Positions 8,889-17,704 of a stretch of DNA of 64,000 nucleotides are shown here, in pieces (the first letter of the stretch is position 1; every line of letters starts with the position of its first letter). Source of the stretch: Acetomicrobium flavidum. Lineage in GTDB: Bacteria; Synergistota; Synergistia; Synergistales; Acetomicrobiaceae. A model generated the notes under the pieces. The model worked only from the letters and a program-made list of their open reading frames with translations, had not been told where the DNA came from and did no database searches. Both the position numbers and the translations under genes were made by a program. The stretch is taken from assembly GCF_900129645.1 (NCBI RefSeq), contig NZ_FSQZ01000001.1, positions 1,822,001-1,886,000 of the forward strand, written 5' to 3'.

Positions 8889-9863
8889 CTATATTTCCTC
8901 CAGTTCAAAGGCGTATTCCTCGATCAGATCGTTAACAAGCAAGTCTTCGCACATCTTCTTTACCTTGAATTCAGCCTCTTGGTGCGACGGCGAATTTAAG
9001 GTTATCTTTAAATACTTGCCGACGCGAACGTCTTGGACCTCGGGGTAATTGAGCGAATGAAGCGAAGAAAGCACGGTTTTTCCCTGGGTATCCAATACTC
9101 CTTCTTTTAGGTATATGAAAAGTCTTGCCTCGTAGTGCTTTTGTATAGCTGCCTTTGGTTGACCAATTCTGCGCCAGATCTCCTCGTAGGCTTCAAGGAC
9201 ATTTCCCAGGTCCTTCCTGAACCTGTCCTTGTCAAGCCGTTCCTTGGAAGACAAATCCCAAAAGCGACACGTGTCGGGAGAGATCTCGTCGGCGACGTAG
9301 ATGTTGCCCTCTTCGTCAGTGCCGAACTCAAGCTTGAAGTCTACCAGCTTGATGCCGCGCTCGTACAGATATTTGGAAAGTATGTCGTTTACCTTAAGGC
9401 TAAGTTCCTTCATCTTTTCCACTTGAGGCTTTGAGGCAAAACAGAAGGCCCTGATGTGGTCTTCCGTGACCAAGGGATCGCCAAGCTCGTCGTTTTTGAG
9501 GTAAAACTCCACAAGCGGCGGCACCAGGTCTAAGCCTTCCTCGACGCCAAGCCTCTTGCACAAAGAGCCGGTGCTCGTGTTTCTTACGACCACTTCCAAT
9601 GGGATTATCTTGAGCCTTTTAACGAGCTGGTGGTTGTCGTCGATTAGTTTTACGAAGTGGGTGGGGATGCCTTTATCCTGAAGAAGCTTTAAAAATGTGG
9701 CGCTTATGAGGTTTGTGAACCTTCCCTTGCCCTGCATGGTGTCTTTCTTTTGCGCGTTGAAGGCCGTCAAGGAATCCTTGTACTCGAATATCGCAAGGGT
9801 CGGATCGTCGGTCTCGTAGACCTTCTTTGCCTTGCCCTCGTAAATTAACTTAATTTTATTCAT
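8889..9863 (-). CDS. purC: SAICAR synthetase fused to FGAM synthase subunit PurS
   Basis: One 324-residue protein with two parts. Residues 1 to ~238 are PurC, the ATP-dependent ligase joining aspartate to CAIR (LIYEGKAKKVY at the N terminus, VVRNTSTGSLCKRLG near 95, FKLEFG near 185, DEISPDTCRFWD near 200). Residues ~241-324 match PurS, the small FGAM synthase subunit (LFIYLKEGVLDTQGK and VQDVRVGKYLKITL). No separate purS is seen in the operon, so the fusion presumably supplies PurS to PurL and PurQ. The ATG at 9863 has AAGGTGAT upstream and lies just downstream of a consensus promoter; a longer reading frame to 9926 would run through that promoter, so I reject it. Confidence 0.93.
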   Translation of the reverse strand: MNKIKLIYEGKAKKVYETDDPTLAIFEYKDSLTAFNAQKKDTMQGKGRFTNLISATFLKLLQDKGIPTHFVKLIDDNHQLVKRLKIIPLEVVVRNTSTGSLCKRLGVEEGLDLVPPLVEFYLKNDELGDPLVTEDHIRAFCFASKPQVEKMKELSLKVNDILSKYLYERGIKLVDFKLEFGTDEEGNIYVADEISPDTCRFWDLSSKERLDKDRFRKDLGNVLEAYEEIWRRIGQPKAAIQKHYEARLFIYLKEGVLDTQGKTVLSSLHSLNYPEVQDVRVGKYLKITLNSPSHQEAEFKVKKMCEDLLVNDLIEEYAFELEEI

Positions 9864-9897
9864 ATCATCACCTTCATATGTGGAATTTTCGCTTACA

Positions 9898-9926
9898 TTT
9901 ATGCCATAGAAGGGTAGAAATGTCAA
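9898..9926 (-). promoter_or_regulatory. Promoter of the purine operon
   Basis: On the minus strand, TTGACA (perfect -35) is followed after 17 bases by CATAAA (-10, 4 of 6). It gives a short leader of about 27 bases before the purC-purS start, so no room remains for a purine riboswitch. The only minus-strand promoter seen for this tightly packed operon. Confidence 0.65.
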
Positions 9927-10232
9927 TAATTTTTGGGCTCATTCCATTCTGTAAAACCCAACGCAACAGGGGCAGTTTGCAGGTCATCATGTTTACTCGC
10001 TAATGTAATTTTGATTTGATATATTTTAATTTTTTTCTAAAAAGAGTAAAATAAATTTGCATTAATTTTACGGCCCTTGAATATAGACAGGGAAACGGCA
10101 TGCCACAAAGAAAGCATTTACGTTATCCCTTGCGACGAGGGTCTTTTTACCGTCATCTATTCCGCAAAGAGAGAAGTTTTCAACTGTTATCTCGAAGTGG
10201 TCAATATTATGATTGCCAAAGGGGTGATAAGC
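9927..10232. other. Divergent intergenic region between purC-purS and the secreted-protein gene
   Basis: About 300 bp. The left part belongs to the purine promoter. The middle is A+T-rich (10010-10070) and probably holds the plus-strand promoter, for example TAAAAT at 10047, but no good -35 partner is evident. The rest (10075-10232) is an in-frame but probably untranslated leader, since the signal peptide and ribosome binding site of the next gene only start at 10218-10233. No known RNA element is recognised. Confidence 0.5.
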
Positions 10233-12230
10233 ATGTGTAAAAGACTTATGCTTTTGTTTTCGTTGCTTCTGGTGCCTTTGATTTTTTCGACGGCCATGGC
10301 GGCCGGCGCTGTCACAGAGGACGGGGTGACCGAACAAAATGTCAAAAACTTCACCTATCATCTTGCTTTCGGCGAAAGAAGCGTAACTTTAAAAGACGGC
10401 AAGTACGAACAGCCACACCCCGACTACCTGCACGTATGGATAGATAATTTCATCATAGATGACGTGGACAGAAACGGCACATCCGACGCAGTAGTGGTAT
10501 TGGCCCAAAACGGCGGTGGCAGCGGGACGTTTTTTGAGCTAACCGCCTTGCTTGCAACGCAAAACGGCATCGTGCAGACGAACTCTGTTTCTCTTGGAGA
10601 TCGCGTAAAGATCGACAGCGTCAAGGTGGTCGAAAATAGCGAGGCTCTGTCAACGAGCTTGTTTGAGCCCAAAAAGATCGTCATTGACATATTGACCCAT
10701 AAGGAAAGCGATTCGTCGTGCTGTCCTACGCAAAAGGAGAGCTTAAACTTTGCCCTCTATGAAGATGAGCTGGTCTCCTACGAAGATGTACCTCCCACGA
10801 TCGTAAAAAAGCCCGCGATTTATCTGTATCCACAGAAAGAGATCAAGGTGAAGGTAAAAGTTGACGTCAACGGCGAGATCACCAAAAGCATCCCTCAATA
10901 CGGCAACGGCTGGGAAGTTACCGCTAGCCCCAAGGGAAAGATCGGCGGCAAATACGACTACCTCTTCTATGAAGCCAGGTTAAACAGCCTGCCACAGCTT
11001 CCCGAAGAAGGATGGGTCGTGGCTTACGACGAGCTGGGCAAGTGGTTCGACAAAAACCTTGCTGCCTTAGGTCTTAATGGTAAGGAAGCACGCGACCTCA
11101 AGGAATACTGGATCAAGAACCTAAAGCCCGCGAAGTATTACGTAATAAAGCTTTTGGACAGAAACTTTATAGACGAAAACCTGAAACTGCAGGTTTCACC
11201 CACGCCTCAGACCGTCATCAGGCTCATGCTTTACTTTAAGCCTACTGACCATTTCGATATACTGAAGGCGCCAAAACCGCAGAAGACCGTGAGGGTAGGA
11301 TTTACGGTGGTCGAGTGGGGCGGCATCGTTGAAGACTCGGACGCAGACGTATGCTTGAAACCTGCCTATTCGCTTCTCCCCGATGATACGGGCATTTTGC
11401 TGCTTCGGGCCGTAAGCGTCGGACAGCACAAGCTGTCGATCACGGTTAATTCCGGAGGTTGTACGGATAAAGATACGATAAAGGCTGTCGTAAATAAGGT
11501 AGATGCCATAGACGGCCAGGTCCCCGTTTACGAGCTCACGTTTTTGCGCGAAAAGCCCGACCTTTGTAAGGCCTTTCTGCCCGAGGGAGTGGTGATCGAC
11601 TACGATCTCGAAAAGGATTTTGGATTTAAGATGCCCTACGTCGTTACCGTAACAAACCCGGTGCTTCCGATCGTCAAAGATGAGCCTTACTTCACCATTT
11701 CTTCAATTAGGATCGAGATAGAGGAACCAAAGGCAACCTCGGACGCTCAAGACTATTATGTCATGCTTAAAAAGGGTTTGATCGATGCCACCGTTAGGGC
11801 CATTAGGCTTGAGATAAATAGGTATGAAGCTTCAAACCACAGCGATAAGCAGGAAAAGATCGGTTACCTCAAAGGAGAACTAGCCAGATTCGAGGGTATG
11901 AAACCGCAGGATTACGTTCTAGAAACATCTGAATGGCAAAACGGCGATGAAAATCCGCTCGAAAACTTCGGCAAGTTCGGGCCGCTCATGCCCCCTGAGG
12001 AGAGGGAAGCGGAAGTTATCGTTACCGACGAGCTTGAATACGGTTCGATTTTGACCGTTACCGGCATGACCAGGTCGGGCCCCTTTTATCACGTTGCAGG
12101 CGTGATGAATGACGATTTCAAGGCCCTGACGCCCGGAAAGCACAAGGTAAAACTTTACTTGGTCTATAAAAGGGAGTACTTCGGCGGCATCCCCGATTAC
12201 TACGTGTTTATAGGTGACAAATTGCAGTAA
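10233..12230 (+). CDS. Secreted protein of unknown function
   Basis: 665 residues from an ATG preceded by AAAGGGGTGAT. The first ~25 residues form a signal peptide (CKRLMLLFSLLLVPLIF, then AMAAGA as likely cleavage site). Residues ~35-180 resemble a conserved exported domain with GGSGTFFEL, LGDRVKIDSVKV and a CCPT motif. Next comes a region starting KPAIYLYPQKE, with YGNGWEV and ending GFTVVEWGG, which I recall as a recurring hypothetical secreted domain. The last ~250 residues show nothing I know. No enzyme motif is visible. It stands alone between the purine operon and a TSUP exporter gene 72 bp downstream. Confidence 0.75.
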   Translation: MCKRLMLLFSLLLVPLIFSTAMAAGAVTEDGVTEQNVKNFTYHLAFGERSVTLKDGKYEQPHPDYLHVWIDNFIIDDVDRNGTSDAVVVLAQNGGGSGTFFELTALLATQNGIVQTNSVSLGDRVKIDSVKVVENSEALSTSLFEPKKIVIDILTHKESDSSCCPTQKESLNFALYEDELVSYEDVPPTIVKKPAIYLYPQKEIKVKVKVDVNGEITKSIPQYGNGWEVTASPKGKIGGKYDYLFYEARLNSLPQLPEEGWVVAYDELGKWFDKNLAALGLNGKEARDLKEYWIKNLKPAKYYVIKLLDRNFIDENLKLQVSPTPQTVIRLMLYFKPTDHFDILKAPKPQKTVRVGFTVVEWGGIVEDSDADVCLKPAYSLLPDDTGILLLRAVSVGQHKLSITVNSGGCTDKDTIKAVVNKVDAIDGQVPVYELTFLREKPDLCKAFLPEGVVIDYDLEKDFGFKMPYVVTVTNPVLPIVKDEPYFTISSIRIEIEEPKATSDAQDYYVMLKKGLIDATVRAIRLEINRYEASNHSDKQEKIGYLKGELARFEGMKPQDYVLETSEWQNGDENPLENFGKFGPLMPPEEREAEVIVTDELEYGSILTVTGMTRSGPFYHVAGVMNDDFKALTPGKHKVKLYLVYKREYFGGIPDYYVFIGDKLQ

Positions 12231-12302
12231 AGCTCAAAGTGGAGTAGTGGTAATATTTGACATATAGCATATGTGGAGTACATGGGTCAGAAGTGAGGTA
12301 AT

Positions 12303-13097
12303 ATGTTTTATATCCTGATAACTGTCATAAGCTTTATAGCAGGATCAATCACCGGGCTAATTGGTGCTAGCGGTGTAATGGTAATAGTACCGGGGCTCGT
12401 GATGTTGGGTTGTTCTACCTTCGATGCCATAGGTTGCAGCCTCTTTGCCGATGCCTTGGCCTCCCTTGTCGTGGCCTGGACTTACTCCAGGTACGGCAAC
12501 CTAAACTTGAGGCAAGGTTGGCTGATAGCCCTGGGGTCGGTATTGGGTGCACAGTTGGGAAGCTTCATTTCGCCCCATCTGCCCGAGATGGGAGTGGGCG
12601 GGTCCTTTGGCGTCCTGCTTTTGGTTTCAGCCGCCATGTTTTGGCGGAAGGGAAGCAAAAAGGCAGCCATAAAGCCCGAAGGCAGGGCGACGTCGAATGA
12701 TGAAGTTAAAGGTTTTTTGAAGGTCTTGAGGGATAATCCAAAAACGTCGGGAACGATCCTGGGCGTGCTGGTGGGGATCATAAGCGGAATCCTTGGCGCC
12801 GGCGGAGGAGTGATGATCCTACTGATACTGGTCTTCGTAATGGGCTACAAGGTGCACGAAGGAGTAGGCACCTCAACGCTCATCATGGCCTTTACGGCAG
12901 CTTCCGGAGCTTTGGGACATGCCTTCACGGGAAATCTCCCCATGGACATTGCCGTACCCAGCGCGATCGGCACGGTAATAGGGGGAAGGTTAACGGCAGG
13001 CTTTGCCAACAAGACAAATGAGGCGGTCTTGGGAAAGATAGTCGGCATCATCTTTGCCGTGCTGGGAGCGTTGATGATTTTTGGGATTGGGCAGTAG
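12303..13097 (+). CDS. TSUP (TauE/SafE) family membrane transporter
   Basis: 264-residue integral membrane protein with about eight hydrophobic segments arranged as two similar halves. Each half has the family's glycine-rich start: GSITGLIGASGVMVIVPGL near residue 15 and GIISGILGAGGGVMILLIL near residue 160. TSUP proteins export or import small sulfur- or carbon-containing anions such as sulfite, sulfoacetate or related compounds; which one is not readable here. The start has GAGGT upstream. It may be cotranscribed with the preceding secreted protein gene. Confidence 0.85.
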   Translation: MFYILITVISFIAGSITGLIGASGVMVIVPGLVMLGCSTFDAIGCSLFADALASLVVAWTYSRYGNLNLRQGWLIALGSVLGAQLGSFISPHLPEMGVGGSFGVLLLVSAAMFWRKGSKKAAIKPEGRATSNDEVKGFLKVLRDNPKTSGTILGVLVGIISGILGAGGGVMILLILVFVMGYKVHEGVGTSTLIMAFTAASGALGHAFTGNLPMDIAVPSAIGTVIGGRLTAGFANKTNEAVLGKIVGIIFAVLGALMIFGIGQ

Positions 13098-13225
13098 CAG
13101 TAGGGCATGTTTATGATTAAATAAAACGAACTGGAGAATCGTCGTGCAAGACAAGCACTTCATTAATTCTATAAGCTGGATTTTAATTATTTACATAGCC
13201 ATTGAATGAGAGGAGAGAGATAGGC

Positions 13226-14878
13226 ATGGCTACTATGGGGTATTATCAGGCAGGGTTTGAAGGCCTTAGGTCCAGGATCAGGGTAACCGTCGAAGCTCCA
13301 TTTTACGGCAATAACGTGGTATCCGTAGGCTCTTTGAGGGAAGCTTACGGCCTTGCCAAGGATAGCCCGGGGACAGTTGAGCTCACGGGTATGCCCGTAT
13401 TCGATGCCGAAAGGCAAGGTCTGCCCGAGGGCGCAAACGTGTTGTTGTTTAACGACGGCGGTGTAGTGGGCCGCTGCGCCGCGGCAAGGAGGATAATAGG
13501 AGAGCCGAATGTAAGCGTCGAGGAATACGCCTCCAAACTTCGCGAGGCCGTTTACGGGACGAGGTTTCGCAAATTGTATCACGTACAGGCCGTCGTGGGA
13601 TTGGACCTAGACTTCATGGTCAAGGCCCACCTCTTGATCCCCGAGGGACACGAAAATATCCTGTACAACTGGCTGCTCAACTTTCAGTACTTAAACGAGC
13701 GTTACAGTGAGATGTATCGCAGCTCAAAGCTTTACCCCGAAGGGGACATATTCGTCTTTTCCGACCCGGATTGGCAACATCCTGACCATCCTCTGGGACT
13801 TGCTCTTTTTGACCCCCTTCACAACTGCGCCGCCATACTGGGCATGAGGTATTTTGGCGAGTTCAAGAAGGGAACATTGACGCTTGCCTGGGGAACGGCA
13901 GCAAGAAACGGCTTTCTTTCCTGTCATGGCGGGCTAAAGCGATTTCGGCTGCCATACGGCAAAAGCTTCGTCATGGCGGTATTCGGGCTGTCCGGATCGG
14001 GAAAATCGACCATTACGCACGCAAAACATAACGGTAAGTACGATATAACCGTATTGCACGACGACGCCTTCGTCGTCAACCGGGAAAAGGGATACTCCAT
14101 AGCCCTGGAACCCACCTATTTCGACAAGACACAGGATTACACGATTACCAGCGAAGCAAGTAAGTATATCGTTACGCTGCAAAACAACGGCGTAACCGTG
14201 GGTGAGGACGGCAAACTATACGCAGTAATGGAAGACATCCGAAACGGAAATGGCAGGGCCATACGATCCAGGTTTTGGTCACCGAACAGGGCCGACCGCT
14301 TGGATGATCCTATAAACGCCCTCTTTTGGATCATGAGGGATCCGAACCTGCCGCCCGTTGTCAAGGTAACTGATCCCTGCCTTGGCTCGACCATGGGCGC
14401 GACCCTTGCCACAAGGAGGACGACGGCAGAAAGGCTTTTGCCCGGCATCGATCCAAATGCATTGGTCTTTGAGCCCTATGCTAACCCCTTTAGGGTGTAT
14501 CCTTTAAGCGTAGATTACGAGGGCTTCAAGCACCTTTTGGCCGAAGGCGTCGACTGTTACGTCTTAAATACAGGAGAGTTCATGGGCAAAAAGATCGAAT
14601 CTAAGATGACCCTGGAGATAATAGAGGCCATCGTAGAAGAAAGGGCGCACTTCGTGCCTTGGGAGGATTTTTCGGGCCTTCAGATCATGGAGATAGAGGG
14701 GTTTGTGCCGAATTTTAAAGACGAAAACTATCGGGAGCAGTTCGCGGCCAGAATCAAGGACAGGATCAAGTTCGTAAAAGACAGAGATACGGAAAAGGGA
14801 GGGTTTGACAAACTGCCCCCGGAAGCGGGGAAAGCCTTGGAGGACATTTTGCAGGGCATAAGTAATTTAGTCGGTTAG
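13226..14878 (+). CDS. ATP-dependent phosphoenolpyruvate carboxykinase-like protein
   Basis: 550 residues from an ATG that has AGGAGAG ten bases upstream; an in-frame ATG 24 bases earlier lacks a site. The central P-loop GLSGSGKST near residue 253 corresponds to kinase-1 of ATP-type PEPCK (usually GLSGTGKTT). It is followed by HDDAFVVN and ALEPTYFDKT, which resemble the kinase-2 acidic pair and the substrate/metal region of that fold. The N-terminal 200 residues do not look like a textbook PckA. It may belong to a divergent PEPCK-like family (possibly the one called DUF4914). The reaction, if PEPCK, would interconvert oxaloacetate and PEP, but a different nucleotide-dependent role is possible. 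Confidence 0.6.
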   Translation: MATMGYYQAGFEGLRSRIRVTVEAPFYGNNVVSVGSLREAYGLAKDSPGTVELTGMPVFDAERQGLPEGANVLLFNDGGVVGRCAAARRIIGEPNVSVEEYASKLREAVYGTRFRKLYHVQAVVGLDLDFMVKAHLLIPEGHENILYNWLLNFQYLNERYSEMYRSSKLYPEGDIFVFSDPDWQHPDHPLGLALFDPLHNCAAILGMRYFGEFKKGTLTLAWGTAARNGFLSCHGGLKRFRLPYGKSFVMAVFGLSGSGKSTITHAKHNGKYDITVLHDDAFVVNREKGYSIALEPTYFDKTQDYTITSEASKYIVTLQNNGVTVGEDGKLYAVMEDIRNGNGRAIRSRFWSPNRADRLDDPINALFWIMRDPNLPPVVKVTDPCLGSTMGATLATRRTTAERLLPGIDPNALVFEPYANPFRVYPLSVDYEGFKHLLAEGVDCYVLNTGEFMGKKIESKMTLEIIEAIVEERAHFVPWEDFSGLQIMEIEGFVPNFKDENYREQFAARIKDRIKFVKDRDTEKGGFDKLPPEAGKALEDILQGISNLVG

Positions 14879-15080
14879 ACAAGCCATGGAAGAGCAGCTG
14901 TTGAGACTTGCCCTGATGTTTGCCACCGACAGACAAACAAAAACTGTATGGGTCGAAGAAGCTGATCGAAAGAATGAGGCCCGATGAAGTCTCGTTAAGC
15001 CGCCCAAGGTACGTCAGGAGTTTTACACAAAAAGCGGGACAAAGGATATCTCCAGCAAAGTAAGCTCCTTTGTCCCCTTT
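14879..15080. other. Intergenic region, no gene recognised
   Basis: Short broken reading frames only. Fragments such as one with KKLIERMRPDEVSL in the plus frame look vaguely protein-like but match nothing I can name. The right end carries a terminator shared with rlmN. Confidence 0.4.
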
Positions 15081-15082
15081 TT
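15036..15082. terminator. Bidirectional intrinsic terminator
   Basis: GGGACAAAGGA at 15036-15046 pairs perfectly with TCCTTTGTCCC at 15066-15076. It is followed on the plus strand by TTTTTA, and on the minus strand by a GCTTTTT run. It can end transcripts from the PEPCK-like gene and from rlmN, whose stop codon sits at its edge. Confidence 0.85.
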
Positions 15083-16115
15083 ATTGATTCATGACCCTTC
15101 GAAGTTGCCCGCACGCAGCGTTTATGTCGGAACCCCTTTCGCGCCTTATCTCACATTCTATGTTGAGCTTGGAAAGGATGTCAGCGAAGGCCTTGATGCG
15201 ACCGTCCGTAGACCTTTTAAAATTGCCTCCGGGCACGCTATTGTAGGGTATCAGGTTTACGTAAACGGACAGGCCGCTTAAAAGCGTTGCAAGCTCGTAT
15301 GCATGCTCCGTCGAGTCGTTGACGCCGTTCATCATTAGATATTCGATGGTGATGCGATCCTTCGTGGCCGATTGATATTTTCGAAGCGCTTCCATCAGGG
15401 TTGACAGCGGATATTGTTTGTTTATAGGCATCAGCTTGCTTCTCAGCTGATCGTTTGGCGCATGCAAAGATACAGAAAGCCTCACCGGGATCTTCATCTC
15501 GGCCAAAGCCAATATTCCGGGTACTACCCCTGCCGTTGATATGGTGAAGTGCCTGATGCCAAGGCCCCTCATCTTGGGTTCGTTTAATATTCGAATGCTT
15601 TTAAATACCGCTTCCTGATTTAAGAAAGGCTCCCCCATCCCCATGTATACTATGTTGTCTATGTCCTGGTCTGTAAACTTTTCCATAGCAAGGAATTGGC
15701 CCGTTATTTCTCCAGCCGACAGATTTCTTACAAACCCACTTTTCCCCGAGGCACAAAAGGCACATGACAAAGGGCAGCCTACCTGGGTCGAAAGACATGC
15801 AGTCAAGCGCCCCTGCTGCACAAGCAAGACCGATTCCACACTTTCGCCGTCCTGCAATTGCCATAGAAACTTTCTGGTGCCGTCCTTGGAGGTCTCCATG
15901 CGGGCCAAAACAGGCGGCGTAATGACGATGCTTCCTGCCAGTTTTTGCCTCAAGTCTTTGCTTAAGTTTGTCATCTCGTAAAAGTCGAATACCTTTTTTT
16001 GGTAGATCCACTGACATACCTGGTCTGCCCTGTATCTTTGAAGGCCAAATTTTTCGGATAAGGCATCTACCCACTCCGGATAATCCAGGTCAAGGCCGTT
16101 TACTGCTTCGTCCAT
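15081..16115 (-). CDS. rlmN: Dual-specificity RNA methyltransferase RlmN
   Basis: Radical SAM enzyme that methylates C2 of A2503 in 23S rRNA and A37 of some tRNAs. 344 residues, normal. The CxxxCxxC cluster motif is CPLSCAFC (Cys 114, 118, 121), and the methyl-carrying cysteine is in NAACGQL (Cys 335). YMGMGEPFLN and SLHAPND are further family motifs. The start ATG has AGGAGG-like bases just upstream. It is transcribed in the same direction as the SIMPL-domain gene located 72 bp upstream. Confidence 0.96.
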   Translation of the reverse strand: MDEAVNGLDLDYPEWVDALSEKFGLQRYRADQVCQWIYQKKVFDFYEMTNLSKDLRQKLAGSIVITPPVLARMETSKDGTRKFLWQLQDGESVESVLLVQQGRLTACLSTQVGCPLSCAFCASGKSGFVRNLSAGEITGQFLAMEKFTDQDIDNIVYMGMGEPFLNQEAVFKSIRILNEPKMRGLGIRHFTISTAGVVPGILALAEMKIPVRLSVSLHAPNDQLRSKLMPINKQYPLSTLMEALRKYQSATKDRITIEYLMMNGVNDSTEHAYELATLLSGLSVYVNLIPYNSVPGGNFKRSTDGRIKAFADILSKLNIECEIRRERGSDINAACGQLRRVMNQ

Positions 16116-16187
16116 TCCTCGTTTCCTCCTGGTCTTGGTGATAACCTGCCTGCAGGCAGTCTTTTATAGCAGATTTTGCCGATTATA

Positions 16188-16904
16188 TCAATGGGATGTC
16201 AGGAAAAAGTCCACAGTTGTAACGACGCGGACCATTTTGAAGTCGGGGGAACCGGCGTCCCTGTCCTCAACGGTGAAATACCCCTGGGAGGCCCTCCTTA
16301 TGGCTCCAACTTTGCTGCCCGAATCTCGGGCAAACTGCTCGGCAGCTTCTCTGGCGTTTTTGGTCGCCTCGGCGATCATCTCGGGCTTTATGTCGTTTAG
16401 TTTGGTGAAGGCAAATTGCGCTGAGCTGTCCTCGCCTATGGCAATTCCGGCAGATACAAGCTGTCCTGCCTTTTCCATGGCCTTTTTAACGTTTGCAACG
16501 TCGCCCGACCGCAATGTAACCCTTGTTACGGCGACGTAGCGATATTCTCTGCCTTTGCCCGCATCGTAGTAGGGCAGAGCCTGTGTGTCGGTTATCTGCG
16601 GCGGCATGCTTGAGATCTCGGATTCAGGGAAACCTGCCTCAAGCAGGAAGTTATACAGCTTTGTCTTGTTATCGTCGATGCTTCTTTGAAGTTCCTCCAA
16701 GTCGTTGGCGGAGTTCCTGAAGGATATGCTCCAAATGGCAAGGTCTGCCTCCACGATCCGTTCTGACAACCCCTTTACGGTGACATAGCGTTCCGCGGAC
16801 TTAAACTCTACCAGGGCATTACCTATGATATAGCTTGCTATGATGAGCCCACAGGCCAAACATATTCCTAAAGCCAAAAAAGCGACAGTTCTTCGGTCCG
16901 TCAT
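16188..16904 (-). CDS. SIMPL (DUF541) domain protein, membrane-anchored or periplasmic
   Basis: 238 residues with an N-terminal hydrophobic segment (VAFLALGICLACGLIIASYIIG) acting as signal or anchor. The SIMPL domain follows: YVTVKGLSERIVEADLA, an SFRN segment, and a C-terminal half with A-rich helices (ATKNAREAAEQFARDSG) typical of the family. SIMPL proteins are periplasmic or envelope proteins of poorly defined function, some linked to oxidative stress or outer-membrane integrity. A GGGGGC ribosome binding site precedes the ATG. Between this gene and rlmN lies a 14-bp perfect palindrome (16146-16159). Confidence 0.85.
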   Translation of the reverse strand: MTDRRTVAFLALGICLACGLIIASYIIGNALVEFKSAERYVTVKGLSERIVEADLAIWSISFRNSANDLEELQRSIDDNKTKLYNFLLEAGFPESEISSMPPQITDTQALPYYDAGKGREYRYVAVTRVTLRSGDVANVKKAMEKAGQLVSAGIAIGEDSSAQFAFTKLNDIKPEMIAEATKNAREAAEQFARDSGSKVGAIRRASQGYFTVEDRDAGSPDFKMVRVVTTVDFFLTSH

Positions 16905-17050
16905 CTTTGGATGCCCCCTTTTTATTTATTATAGCCTGTATAAAGCATCGGCGTTACAGTATTTACGCAGGTTAAGCTTGTTAGTTGGACCGATTAGAGG
17001 ATGTGCTTTCAAAGCTCATAGAGCATATTCATATTTATGACACATTTATG

Positions 17051-17079
17051 TTTACAAATATGTTACTAATAAGTATACT
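17051..17079 (+). promoter_or_regulatory. Promoter of the MazF-type toxin-antitoxin operon
   Basis: TTTACA, a 17-base spacer and TATACT lie about 30 bases before the antitoxin start, in an A+T-rich stretch. Both hexamers match the consensus in 5 of 6 positions. Confidence 0.6.
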
Positions 17080-17111
17080 TAATATAGGACTTTCAAGGGA
17101 GATGATGAAAA

Positions 17112-17360
17112 ATGGCAAGCAGCACTGTCCGCATCGACTCTTCAACCCACAAGATGCTGCAAAGCCTTTCGGCCCAAACGGGACGCAAGATGCAGGAAAT
17201 TTTAGGCGAAGCGGTCGAGCTGTACCGCCGCAAGCTCCTGCTCGATAAAGCTAACGCCGCCTTCGCCGCTTTGAAGGCAGACTCACAGGCGTGGAAGGAA
17301 GAGCAGGAAGAAAGAGCCGACTGGGATGTTACGCTCCTTGACGGGCTGAAGGACAATTAA
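17112..17360 (+). CDS. Antitoxin of a MazEF/PemIK-type pair (ribbon-helix-helix-like)
   Basis: 82 residues. The N-terminal ~45 residues (STVRIDSSTHKMLQSLSAQTGRKMQEILGEAVELY) look like a ribbon-helix-helix DNA-binding domain. The acidic C-terminal tail, rich in Glu and Asp with tryptophans (QAWKEEQEERADWD), is the kind that wraps a toxin. The gene ends two bases before the toxin start, so the two are coupled. It is expected to bind and silence both the toxin and its own promoter. Confidence 0.8.
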   Translation: MASSTVRIDSSTHKMLQSLSAQTGRKMQEILGEAVELYRRKLLLDKANAAFAALKADSQAWKEEQEERADWDVTLLDGLKDN

Positions 17361-17362
17361 AA

Positions 17363-17704
17363 ATGGCAGAACCATCTCGCGGAGAGATATGGCTGGTGGA
17401 CTTAAATCCCGTTTGCGGTCACGAGCAGGCAGGCAGACGTCCGGCCCTTGTCGTTTCGGTCGACGGCTTTAATCACGGACCTGCCGGGCTTGTGATTGTA
17501 ATTCCCATTACCACAAAGGATAAGGGCATTCCCCTTCACGTCGGCGTTTTCCCGCCGGAAGGCGGCCTGAACGAGCAAAGCTTCATAAAATGCGAAGACG
17601 TCCGTTCGGTCGCAAAAGAACGGCTTGTTAGATGCCTTGGAAGGGTGGAAGAAGGAACGCTTGCGGAAGTAGAAGATAGGCTGCGCATCCTTTTGGGATT
17701 ATGA
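17363..17704 (+). CDS. MazF/PemK family endoribonuclease toxin
   Basis: 113 residues. RGEIWLVDLNP at residues 6-16 and GRRPALVVS near 24-32 are hallmark motifs with the catalytic arginine region. The middle (VIVIPITTKDKG) and FIKCEDVRSVAKERL near 73-87 complete the CcdB/PemK fold. Such toxins cut mRNA at short sequences and arrest growth. It follows its antitoxin with a two-base gap. Length is complete, so it is likely functional. Confidence 0.9.
   Translation: MAEPSRGEIWLVDLNPVCGHEQAGRRPALVVSVDGFNHGPAGLVIVIPITTKDKGIPLHVGVFPPEGGLNEQSFIKCEDVRSVAKERLVRCLGRVEEGTLAEVEDRLRILLGL

Noticed and set aside
9864-9926. Longer N terminus for PurC-PurS
   Set aside because: The extension runs through a consensus promoter and precedes a well-placed ribosome binding site at the conserved PurC start.
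10080-10125. Cyclic-di-GMP-I (GEMM) riboswitch
   Set aside because: ACAGGGAAAC and ACAAAG resemble pieces of the motif, but GGCATGCC between them cannot form a proper hairpin and the tetraloop docking parts are missing.
16146-16159. 14-bp perfect palindrome CTGCCTGCAGGCAG as a terminator or operator
   Set aside because: It lies between two minus-strand genes without a T-run in that direction and without a promoter nearby; too little to call.
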